A stretch of 64,000 nucleotides of DNA. It comes from Carex sylvatica. Lineage: Eukaryota; Streptophyta; Magnoliopsida; Poales; Cyperaceae. Shown here piece after piece: positions 12,601 through 24,836 of the stretch; the first letter of the stretch is position 1; the number at the start of each line of letters is the position of its first letter. The translations under genes and the position numbers were made by a program. Location: assembly GCA_964058845.1 (NCBI GenBank), contig CAXKVR010000031.1, positions 310,001-374,000 of the forward strand. The letters are read 5' to 3'. The notes beneath the pieces are model-generated. The model was not told the origin of the DNA and did not search any database. It was given only the letters and a program-made list of their open reading frames with translations.

Positions 12601-15600
12601 GCCACCACTTTGTTCTTTGCCACCTTTTCCTTTGTCTGTCGATAATTCGAGTCCAATGAGATAGCAGAGGAGCTCATGGAGAAGGGGGGCCCACATTGTA
12701 GGCAGAGCATCAGTTGGTCGGAGCTTTGGTATTATATCAAGGACAGTCCTTTGCACTGGAGATACATTACCCTAAAGCATCAAAGTTCAATTGTAAGCAT
12801 AAAAAAAAGCAATACTGGAATAACTAAAGATCAATATAATTATCAGTACAAAACCGGTCAGGTTTCAAAGAAAGAAAACATTTTCTAGTTTGTTAACTAA
12901 AACAATTAATCTATGATATACATCAATAAATAAACAAGAAAGTTAAATATTAAGAAAGGAGAAAACTGTAGCATGAAAATGTCACTTGAAGTTGGCGCAA
13001 TGTTAAAAGATAGATGTAGGCCCACAACATTAGTAAAAACAGTTCAATTCACTTACAACTCTGATCAGAGTATTCAAGATAAGTTTTCAATAAAACCAAT
13101 ATCTATAAACCAAAGGAACTCCAACCACAAACGCAAAAATATTTTGTAACACATTGACTGATTAATTGGACAAGCTATTTGTTCAATTTCTACTAGTACA
13201 TCAACGTACCACTTCATTCTCAAAGTCATCGGAGCCCTTTGAATTCCGGATTGTTGTATGAAGGATGGATGTGAGCCGTAGATACATGTCAGCATCAAAC
13301 AATGATTGAGCTTGGAAGTACAAATCTCCTACATTAACCAAAATAGAGAAAATGAAAAACCAGTAACAACCCAAAATGGAATCATTCGTCATAGCTTGCA
13401 CAAAGGTTATTTAAAGTTCAATGTATTACCAAGACCATGGAGAATCTCCTGTTTAACCTTATCAGCTGAGTTTATTTTGTAATTTGGAGTTTGAAGGACC
13501 AACTCATAGACTTCAAGCATAGATTTGATATAGGAGGCTTTGAGATTTCCCTAACAAATTTTAGCAAATAAGAATATACTATTAGGCTCTTCAACAAGAT
13601 AAATATCCCACTTATCCCACTTTTAAGCTTTAACAAAAGAAGAAAAGTGCATTTGCTTTATTAACAACAAGAACTCCTTGATAAGAATGAAAATCAAACT
13701 ATTACCTTTGGGCAATGTGAGCTAACAAGAGTTTGCAAGCAGCTTATTGCAGCAAGTCCAACTTCTTTACTACCACTCAAGATGCTGTTTTTGACGAACT
13801 CTAATAAAAGCTCCCATCCTGAAATTGTATGCACGCCGTCAAATGCAGTTAAGACAAGATACATACTCACAGTAGCAATAAATACTGGCAAGCAACCTTA
13901 CTACTGATGCACTCACATGGCTACCGTAACTGAGCAGGAATCACATAGTTGTTAATCAACCAAAAGTGGACCTAATTAAACCTCAGACAACTGTAATAAA
14001 ATAAAGCCTCGATAGACTCAAAATACTAATGAACAAAAAAAAAATGCTAAGAATCAGACGAGTTGTCATTATGGTAATCCTTAGTCCAACAAAAAAAAAA
14101 AATTTGCAAGCACGTTATCTTGAGAAAGGGCAATTCACCAGATGCGAAATTGTGTAAGCTCTGAAGCAGGGGAAAGAAAGAACGTAGCAGACGCGCTATG
14201 CCACCTAACACCAAAACAATTGTCTCATCCCACTGTTTCTGTGCAGTGTTACGGCTGTAAACAATTGAGTTTCATTAGCCAAAACAACTGTATTATTTTA
14301 GGAATATGACAAAACTATAATTTTTAAGTAAAACCCAACACAAAAGGTTAAATAAGCCAAACATACTGGTTCGTGGACATACATCCATACTCCGTAAAAG
14401 AGCATGCATAATTAAAATTCACGACCATTTACAATAAATCTCCAACCAACAACGTTTAATAGTATACCTATGATGAATAAGCATATGAACAGCTTTCCCA
14501 CCCCGTGTTCCAAGTTCTTTCCCTTGCCATTCAACCTTTGAAGAGGTGGATGCCTGTGTAAAAGCATGTCAGGCAATTAAAAGAAAGCAATGAAAAATAA
14601 ATAGATAAAAGGATGAATGATCAGGGGTTTAGGAGCATACCAGGTGCGAAACAAGATCCAAAATGGGAAATACATATGTCCAGAGACAATCTTCCCACAT
14701 ACTTCTAGATATTTTCTGGCCATGGCTGCTCAAGGTTTGGAAAAGGGTCCGAATTGCAGAATTCCTTACCTTGAGCAAAATAAAAGAATAATAAGGCCAA
14801 CTAATCAGGTCAAAATAAAACCAGGTATTAAAACTTCTGGGATTTTGTTTAACACATGAATTGAATCATTATCCATGCAATCTCACATGTAGATTGCAAA
14901 ATTATAATCTCATCAACGCCATACGAATACTGAAGCTTTGTACTCAACTTTAATTCCCACTTGTTAAACTAAAAAAATAGTATCTCATCAGATATCTTTA
15001 GGAGAAGAAAAAGAGTACCTCAGGCCTCTCATCTGCACTAAGTTTTTGCAATATAGAGAATACTGAGAAAAGCAGCTTATTATAATCAGGCACACTTTTC
15101 ACCATGATTTTACCAGAAAGACCATCACTGGGGAAATTATGATTATCAGAAGCTACATCTGAAAATTAAAATGAAGATATTCAGCAAAAAAAAATAAAAA
15201 ATAGAAGTGAATCTAAGGTGTAATAGTACCAGTACCATTTTCTGTACGAAGAGAGGAATCTTGAGGACGATTGTTAACTAATCCCTTTGCAATAAAATCA
15301 GTGGCCGCCCATAGAAGCCCAATGGCAGTAAGACTGATGTTCAAATCTTCTTTCTGAGAACCATATGCCCCAGTAACTTCCATACATCTACGATTATAAA
15401 AATAGGTCAGAAAAGGATCCTATAAGTTTATATTATCATTATCTTTTAATGAACTCCACATTCAAATTCAAGTGCTCGCCAAATTTTCATTACTGTTGCT
15501 TATTGTCAGCAAAGACAAACTACGAATTTTAGGAAAGGGAAGACGATCGCGAGACGTAAAGTGTCCAGTGGGTCACTTTTAACTAGATATCCAATTAAAA

Positions 15601-18600
15601 ACATTGTACTAAGACAACCTATCACATTACACAACTTATAGGAATTTTCTATAATCAAAAGACAAACCTATGCAAATTTTCTTTTAGGACAGATTACAAA
15701 CTCAAGATGTTAGTATGCTTACTGATCAAGCCACTGCGAAGGAATGGCTGAAAGTTCTTCATTCATGATAACTCGTATGCTCTGCAAAACAAGGCATCGG
15801 AAAGGCATCCAAAAGAAGAGATGTAAGTTTTGTAATAATAAGAGATGACCATATGATTTGCATATCGTTAAAAAATTTGATGTGTTGATTCTATAACAAA
15901 CTTTGTTATAATTAATTCAGATATTTACCTGAAAACCTAACGGGATAAGATCCTTCTCTGATGTATCGGCAACAGCTCTAGAAAGATAAAACTAAACATT
16001 AACAAATCTTGTATTGGGTTTCAAATGCCCGTAGGCTTATCAACAGACCTCGTTACAGCTAAGAAAATCAGGTAAAGACGATTAAAGCGAGAACTCACCT
16101 TAGTATTTGAAGGACATTGGACCAACTGTGGTACAGCTTTTCTCCACACCTCTGACAGAAAACTGAAGTTACTACAGCAATTTCATAATTGATTTATTTA
16201 TTAACAAACTGCAAGGATCATTGTACCAGTTTGTTGCTGGATAAAGAGTTCCACACTTTTGGTTTGTACTAATTTAAGCAACCAAGTTTAAGTGCCTCAG
16301 ACATGCCCAAACATTTCTATAAACTACCAAAAGGACTAGTAAGGTCACAAAATGACCAAAGAAACAGAGTCTGTCAGGTTAAATAATTTTACCTCCAAAA
16401 CATGCAAAAGAATTTTAAGAGCTCCAATATTAACATCAGGATTCTTGTTTGTTGTGCAGAGACCTATCAACGGAGACAGCAGTGCGCACTCAAACTGCCG
16501 TGAAATACAACCATTCTCCACCTACAAGAAGGAACTTAACTCAATCCAAAAAATCATTTTAAATACAAAAATTATTCAAGCAACAAGCAATTGTCATGTG
16601 ATTTCAATTTTCAGATATGCCATTTACAATCCAAGTCCTACATGTTCCTCTGAGACGAGATACAATAAATAAACAAACAGAAAATGCTAGCTACCAAACA
16701 GATACTTTCATGCTTCCAAACTCCTCAAACATCTACCACTCAATTATTACAAAGGTTGGCCAGAGAAACTAGACAACAAGGAGTACATGTCAAATGCAAC
16801 TCAATAACACAGTAAAACTTGCAATAGGATAAAAATCCAAGAACAACTTGCTAAATTCACCCTGATATAAGGTAATGAATACTAAATACTCACTTGGAGA
16901 TTGTCAGAGCTTAAAACAGCACAAATTGACTGGTCCAATGCTTCAAGGGCCATGCTTCTTAATTTAGGATGGGAGGAATCAGAAAGCTGAAATTATTCTG
17001 TATTTCATTAGATCGTGCATAATATGGATTTTTGAAAGTAATTGTGAAATCAATCATATCACCTCTATAAGATGGGTTGCAATTTGATTCCATATAGGCT
17101 CAGCTCCTAAAAAGCAGGACAAGATGAATTAAGGTTAGCATATCATGTTGGAGCAATGATATCTCTTGTAGATACGAGTGCTTTACTGGTATTCCAGTTA
17201 AGAGATCACACTCTTTTATCTTATCATTTTGCTTTTTTCTTTCTATTAAAAAATTATCTCCATTTGAGATTTCTCTTACTTTTTTTTTTTTTCCTATTTT
17301 CTTAAATACTTTTGGTTGTTTTGGTGTTAGCAAGGTGTTGGTGGTGCACGGGGATGGGGGCTGCTGATAAGTGATTTTGCATGCCATAGCCTTATATCAT
17401 TTTGTTTACAAATTTTCCATAACAATCATTTATACCTGCTCCTAGTGTTAAACAGCCTATTATATGACCTTACACTAAAACAGAACAAATACACTTAACT
17501 GTGAAGGTTGTTGAGAAGTATTGTTGTCATGCGTTGTACTGAGAATGAAACACTCCCTATATTTTGGCCAGATATAAATTGGCTTGATAGCTGGCACAAT
17601 GCAGAGAGGAGTGACTTCACAGCAGAGACATTCATCAGTGCCGAACTCTCAAACAACTTACTCCAGACAAGAAAGAAAATCTCAAATTAGCCTAGCAGCT
17701 AACAGCAGAAATATAAATTTGGCATTTTTTTTTTTGGGTTGGGGGGGGGGGGGGGGGTATCAAACTAGTGAGATGAAAATTATTTTCAAGCCAGACAGTT
17801 TCAAAAACTAAATAATAAGAAATTAATTCTAAACCAGTAGTTCATACTGGCTGGAACCCTGACTAATTGGCTGCCACAAAATATACTTGGCTTATACGGG
17901 GAGGTATATGCAAGTTATTTACTATTTTATAGACATGTCTTAATTGTCCTTCCCCTCCGCTGAGGATAAGGATGAGAAATTACTTTCTAACAGGGAAAAA
18001 CCACCATTCATGGGCTCATAAAAGCATTTCTAACCTATGCTGGTCTCCTTACCTGAGAATTTAAAGAGGATAGTATGTGGAAGTCACTGTACTGCCCAGA
18101 TGATTCTCTCAAAATCCGTGAAACAGACATAGATACCTCCTACATATAAATTAAGAATCTATACAAATAAATAACAACTTGAGAAATTTAAAGAACAAAC
18201 ATAACAAAAGTCCTCAAGAGATACTACAGTATCAGACTTTTATTTATCTTTGAAGCATTACAAATTCATGTACATTCGAGATAAACAGATATTTTAAATC
18301 ATATGAAAACTAAGGGCTATGATAAAGAATAGACATAAAAATTAAGTCATGAAAAATGGATATAACCTGTGTAGAAGCGTATGGAGAATGAATAGCTCGA
18401 TCAAGTGCTGCTAGTGTCTCCAAAACCTATGATTGCATTACCCAACAAAAAAGAAAATTAAGTAGAGAAAAACGCAATCTGCTATGCCTATCATATCCAA
18501 GGATGAAAGTAACATTTGACAGCAGAAATAAAAAACACATACCAAACTCCAGGACGGTCCTAGGACATTATGCAAGCGATGTGCCACATTGAACAGTGTT

Positions 18601-21600
18601 CGCAGTGCCTATGTCAAAGCATCACCAATATAAAATGTCAAATGTCAAGTAAAACAACAACTAAAAATTACACGAACTGTTAGGAAAAAAAAATTACCTG
18701 CACATTCTTTGGTGTAAGAACAATGCTCTCCCTCAGATCCGGCACAGGTTCTGCCCTCTTTGATCCCGGTGACATGAGAACACTGTCATAATGAATGCAC
18801 AAAAAAACATTTACAAAGTTGATCCAAATTGCAAAAATCTATGAAACCAGTAATTTTGTGCCAAAAGCTTAACCAAGAAATTCATCTAAGTCCAAAATCA
18901 ATATTCAGCAAAATTAGTACTCTTTTTCTCTTTTTTTCCCTTGTTTACATTTACACAATATTTCCATGAATATCGACACAACTTTTCCATATAAGCACAC
19001 GCTATAAAATCATATATGCTTTCAAATAAGGAAATAAATCTGCTGCGATCCAAACGGAATTGCAGGGTCCCTGTTATTCCAAATCAAACCTTTCATTTTT
19101 CTAAATGCACGAATCTCAATAAAAGTTGTTTTTATGCACGAATCTCAAAACAAATGAAAGGTTGGATTTGGAATTACAGGGTCCCTGCAATTCCTATGGA
19201 TCACAGCAGATTTGTTTCCTTCAAATAAAAGGATTGACAATCACCTTCTCTTCTCAGTTTCAGTTGGAATGCTGATTGTGAACTTGCACAGCGATGCCAA
19301 AAAAGAGTTAAGTGGCTCTACAGCACCCAAAACTCCACATGCCTGAAACAGTGTTAGTTCACCTGAGAATCTGTTTAAACGTACAGATTAAACAATTTTA
19401 AACAGAAGTATATTCTAGGCAAGGGGGTGCAAGAAATTATATTATCTGGTGGCATAAACCTCTTGTATTACTTGTATATTTTTTCTGCTATCTTGACATC
19501 CCTCTCCTCCCACCACAAAAAATAGAGACAAATCCTAATTACAAACCAACCTCTCATTTTCTATCTAAAAAAGATATACAAATATCACAATTAAGTCTGT
19601 ATATACACATATATAACCTGAGTGAATGCTTGATACCCTTTAAGTATTTCCAATATTATTGCTTCTCCTTGTGATCTGCCAAAGTTCATTCACAAAGAAA
19701 CTTCAGCCAAAAGAAAAAAAAAATGTAACATGGATAATATTCAAATAAAAGTTCAAGCCACCTCGTCAGAATGAAAGAAAGAGCATCAAGAATGGTTAAC
19801 CAAGTTGAGCAGACCATAGAAGTACACATATGAAATGTTTGTCCAGGGCACAAAACTGCAGCATTTTCTTCTTTTGGAGAAGCAAGCTGCTCAAAGTGTA
19901 AAATATGAGCCACAAATCCTATAGAACTTCCTCAAATTTATTGTATGCATTTCTTACCTCACCAGTGTCAACTGCCTCATCTGTCAAAGTAGCAATAGTG
20001 AAAACTACACCTAAAAGTCCCTCAATTGCCAGAGTAATGGCATGAGCTTCACTTGCAACTAAAACAGCACTGTTGGATGCATCATTATCCATACTCCATT
20101 CAATTCCTGAAAAAATGCATGTTTACTTGGTATCCAGCTTGATAAGCGGGTAAATTACCAAGTTATACAGGTACAGCAACAGAATTGACTGGGTTTTATT
20201 TTCCTTTACGTTCACTCTCTTTTGTCAACTGAGCTATTGTTGGAAACATTAAATTGGGTTTCAACTTAAATCAAAATGAATTTGGTGCAGAATTTGGACC
20301 CCATACTGGAGACTCTGTAACCATGGTACAAAAAGATTGATACAAAATAATCTTTTACAAACCTTTAGCTTTACTGCTAAACATCCCAGCAACAGCTGCA
20401 AGGCTCTCCTCACTTGAGTCTGAAACCTAGAACAAAAGGAGGTATGATCTCTTAAACTAAACAGTGAATTTACTCAAAACAAAGGATCCAAAATTAAGCT
20501 TGCAGTTAGCTTTAAAGCCGAAAAAAATCAATAGGTATTAGTAAGGAAATAAGAAATTAAAATAGCTATGTGTCTATGTTGCAATTTGCAAACAATTAAC
20601 CATTCTAAAGCTTATATCTGTATGCAGAAAAGCTACAGTACTATATGCTCAGATTTGAATAGACAAAGACCCAAATAAACTCAAAGAAGCAAACAAACTC
20701 AAAATGAGAAGCAATACCATCTGAATGTTAGAGACAACTAAAGCCAATGCTCGGACCATATTCTCTACAACATTTGTGTTCTTTGGATTCCTGCAAAATG
20801 AAGCAAAGGACACTTAAAGAGAACAATTTTTATTTACCAAAACAATAACAAAAGATGACGCACTACTGAGTAAATGGCTATGGAAGTTACACAACAACCC
20901 AAAATGCCATTGGACTGAGACGTTACTGCTCCTATATGGAATCCGAGACATACCACAACTTGGCTCTGACAACAGCCACTCATTCTCCCTGAAGTCCTAG
21001 GGAAACTCACATCCTTCTACTCATGCTCTACAGCACCTGACAATGATGGAACATGGCCCGTGTGGCGTTGGACACAACACGGGCAATTCACTAGTGCATC
21101 TGAATATGCTCTTATACACCACAGAGGTATAGAGTGCATCTTATAACCGAGCTCTCTGGAAACTGAAATCCCCTACAAAGGTCAGAGCATTCCTCTGGCT
21201 GGTCATACAGGCTAGACTTCTGGCACAGCATGTACTAAATAAGAGGGGTTGCAGCACCGCCCCCGAATGTAAGCTCTGCTATGCAAAACAGCTCGAGAAT
21301 AGGGATAATATCCTATGGTTTTGCCCCTACTCACAACGTTCTGGAGAGGACTGCTGCAAACTGCAATATTTCCCTGCCAGTAAACAACCTAGACACCATA
21401 GATGTCATTTGGTGATCTAACAGGAGAGCCGTGTCACAGCCAATGGTCGATCTATGGTCTGCAGGATGTTGGTCACTCTTGTGAGAGAGGAACACAGGGC
21501 TATTCCCTCACAAGACAGAACACAACTGCATCAACATTGATTCATGATACAGCTCTTGAAGTACACCAGTGGTACCGGCACTGTAAGAAGACAGTTACTG

Positions 21601-24600
21601 TACCGAAGATTAGGTACGGTAACTACTGTTATTACTGTTCTATGCTCTGCTCTATGCTTGCTGTACTTTTTACTTTATGACTAGGTTGTAACCTTCTCTT
21701 TCATTTATAAAAATTGGTTAGTGGGCAATTCGCCCCCTAACCTTAAAAAAAATAACAAAAGATGATATCACAGGTAATAAAATAAAAATACTTGAGTTAT
21801 TTTCACTTACATGTCAAATGTCTGGAAAAGGAGACGAAGTGTGCAAGCTTCTACGCAAAATCCCTAGCATCATAACTCCACATTAGCATATGCACCAGGT
21901 GCTTTAAGGTCATGAGCAAAGTTAACAAAAAAGAACTCACTCTCAATATTTCTAGCACGAGTATGCGGTGCCATAAAGGCAAATCAAGCCGAGTAACTTT
22001 CACTAGCATGTTGAGAAACACCTGTTAATAGAAGGAGGATAAGTAAAAATTGCTGTAATAAATCTGATTTAACGGTCTGACTAATATCCAAAATGCATCC
22101 TGCAGCCAAAATCTGCTTCCAAGGTGCCAAAGACAAACTAAAAATTAGTAAATACAATAACATACAATCACTTCCAAACGTAACAACAAAGAGTAAACTA
22201 TTAGTAACGATAAGCTTCTGTCACATGTCTAGACGACTTAAGTACGAAAATGGAGAAAGAAAGTACTACCTCACTTTCAGTAACAAGGGATGAGCTATAG
22301 AGCCTTATTATATGAGCAACTGACCGAAGAACCAAACGTCGAAAAATTGGTTCTCCTGCGTCCCCTTCAAGCTGGGAATGAGCAGTAATAATTAGATCAG
22401 GACCTTGCCCAAAAATTTTAGAGTCACTTGTCTTTTAAAAAGGATGATAAGTGACTTGACTATAATCTCAATCTCACTTAAGGACCAACCTCTTAGATGT
22501 GATGAACAATATAATTTACAACATTTAGAAGTTTCAACACGCCAGTGACAATTCACATAACCAGGCTTTAAGTACATATTTGGTTCAAGATTGGATACCT
22601 CTGCATTTGTCCGAAGCGAAGTCATGAGGAGGGAGCATATTTGGTGGCGTAACACCTGATGTGTAGAAAAATTGTATTAGGACCCCCTAAATCAAGAAAA
22701 TATTATAAAATATAAACAAAATAAGTTTTTCGACAGTAACCTGCTCATAAGGCAACAAAGTCCGAAAGATGGCCACATAATTGGACATGACAAACCTAAC
22801 GTGATACAAGAAGTCACCAACATATGTTATTACCTATCCTATATCTTAAATAACAAAATACAAAGTACATTAAATTAAAATCTGAGTAGAACACTTACTC
22901 GATAATATCAAGAGCAAAAATCCTCTGGATTGAAATACACTTCAACCAGACAGCCTAAATAGAAAAGAACTCTTATTAATATGAAAGTTGCCAGATTTCA
23001 TGCAGAAAGGACAGATAAGTAAATTGAGGCATCTTATTAGCACATACAGATCCACCTGCAGCAAGTGCTGTCAGGTCTTCAAGAAGACGAAGCCCAAGCT
23101 TTCCTTCTTTGGTAAGATCTGCCCGCATGGTTGGTTTGCTCTCAATTGATCTATCATAAAAATACCACACAAACTACCAATTTAACCAGCAGAAAAAAAA
23201 TACCACAAAAAGGGAACCAGAATACCATCCTATTTTGTTTCAATTATATCCTCAGTAGTTCTAAAGTACTATTTACGTCTTATAGCAAATTAGTTTTGTA
23301 CTACTCAGTCACAAACATAAGATACATATGGAACAAGATGAAACAAAGGCAAGAAAAATACACTGAAAGATGGAAGCTACGTGTAACGCTATCAGTGACG
23401 GAACCTGTGCGAGAGAGAAGACTTGTTGCTGCTGCTTTGCCAGAGGGAAGGGATTCAGCAGCAGCAACTGCGTCAAACACCAGTGCAACTGCTTGTCTGA
23501 AAGTGGCAGCAGCAGTGCTGAACAAAAATAGCATATACATAGGCTTCAGTATCACAGTCAGGTTAAGTTTGGGTAATTAAGAATTTATTTTACTAGTCAA
23601 TTTACTTCCGAACACTATCAGAAGATTTGGTGCCTTCTAGAAGCCGGAGACAGATGCCAAGTGCTTGAGCCATGTTATCCTGTAATATAGTAAACTAGCA
23701 TGAAGGCTGCACTTGTGATCTTCCTTGAATAAAAATGAGTTCTGTTTTTTTACAACTGACAACCACTACTCTGTCATTCACAAATAACACACCATAAACT
23801 GCAACACTTCGGATTACATGCCAATGAAACCCATCGCTTTCTGATAGTCAAAGCAAAGCAGCAATATTGGCTTTTTTTGCCGTGTGAGGAGGAAAAAGCC
23901 AGTTTAGACAATGATACCAACCATGCATAATGGTTTCTAAATTACATGCTTGTCTCGGGTCTATCAACAAAAAGATACACTTATAAATTACAAAAGAGTT
24001 ATGAAGAATTTATTACCTCATCTCGAGGTTGCAACTGTGATTGAAACATGATCAACGTAGTTTGCAAGGTTTTGAGTTGAACACTTTCATCTGTCATCTC
24101 TGCATGCTGAGAGAGTTACCAGTAACGAATGTTAGTAAACATAAAAATGACAAGCATAACATTTGTTAACCAGAGACAACTTGTAACTGAAAGGCTCACA
24201 TCTTTCAGAGTCGACAATATATCTTTCAGAGCTGAAGGCGCCACTGCATCATGTGCTATGAGTTTTTGCAAACAGGAGAGACCGATAACATTTAATTTTA
24301 GTGATTTCACATCACATGCCATAAGAAATATTCGCAGTATATCCTCATTTTGTGAGATCTCCTTTGGACTAGACATTGACCGCAGCTGAAATTGGCAATA
24401 TATTCACCTCAATCAAAATAAGCGAAAACTAGAATAACTAAAATCTATTATGTTCATACAGAACGAATATGAATATAGCTTTTAGTCAGTGGTCTCAGCC
24501 AGTGGACTTTTAAAATCCTTTTGCTATTTTCAGACTCAAACTTCAATTTAGTGCTTCGGAGAAATAAGAAGACTAGTGAGTTAAAATATTGTTCTCAGTC

Positions 24601-24836
24601 AATTATCCAGCAAGGACTAATACATAAAATTGGAATATACTGTGTCCACATTGTTCTTACAGACATGGAAGGGTATACTACTGGAAGTTATCGGCACAAA
24701 GTGGAGGGGTGAAATGAAACATTCCACTAACCTTCAGGATCGCGTGCTCGGCAGCATCCTTGACAGCTGGGTGGCGGCGGCGGGACTCGGCGGATAGCGC
24801 GCGCAGATCCGCCTCCAGCGCCGCCATTAACGCCAT
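9613..24836 (-). CDS. MON2: MON2 homolog (Golgi/endosomal trafficking scaffold)
   Basis: A very long gene of about 44 small exons. Exactly placed ones are exon 1 at 24732-24836 (MALMAALEADLRALSAESRR...), exons 2 and 3 at 24200-24385 and 24017-24106, the penultimate exon ending at 9778 and the last at 9613-9691 (...LISSELGLQHLS). The others fall about every 200-400 bp between. The N-terminal DCB-type helical region (NEDILRIFLMACDVKSLKLN, IGLSCLQKLIAHDAV, LQTTLIMFQSQLQP) and the later helical blocks (LEDLTALAAGGS, VLRHQICSLLMTSLRTNAE, LYSSSLVTESEVFLNML) match plant MON2 proteins. MON2/Ysl2 proteins resemble large Arf-GEFs but lack the Sec7 catalytic domain, and act with flippases and small GTPases at the trans-Golgi/endosome. 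The predicted length is roughly 1,600 residues. No break was seen in the exons read; the junction between the GSVTDSVTRS exon (~23360) and the next exon is ambiguous. Introns contain a LINE (20859-21750) and a MITE (19030-19219). Confidence 0.92.
17739..17758. repeat. Poly-G run in a MON2 intron
   Basis: An uninterrupted run of about 18 G follows GGGTT, with a T run before it. It is a mononucleotide tract in intronic sequence, likely length-variable and prone to sequencing error. Confidence 0.85.
19021..19228. mobile_element. Mutator-type MITE in a MON2 intron
   Basis: The 190-bp body (19030-19219) has inverted ends GGAAATAAATCTGCTGCGAT and ATCACAGCAGATTTGTTTCC; the arms continue with AATTGCAGGGTCCCTG. 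A perfect 9-bp direct repeat TTCAAATAA flanks it (19021-19029 and 19220-19228). The 70-aa ORF across it is not a gene. Confidence 0.85.
20844..21765 (+). mobile_element. 5'-truncated LINE with 15-bp TSD in a MON2 intron
   Basis: The 892-bp insertion 20859-21750 is bounded by a perfect 15-bp repeat AATAACAAAAGATGA (20844-20858 and 21751-21765). One plus-strand frame at about 21150-21350 reads ALWKLKSPTKVRAFLWLVIQ, then RGCSTAPECKLC and NILWFCPYS, the pattern of the zf-RVT domain at the C-terminus of plant LINE reverse transcriptases. The insert ends CCCCCTAACCTT followed by a short A tail, as at LINE 3' ends. The frame is then broken and the rest of the ORF is missing, so this copy is dead. 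It lies antisense to MON2. Confidence 0.88.
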
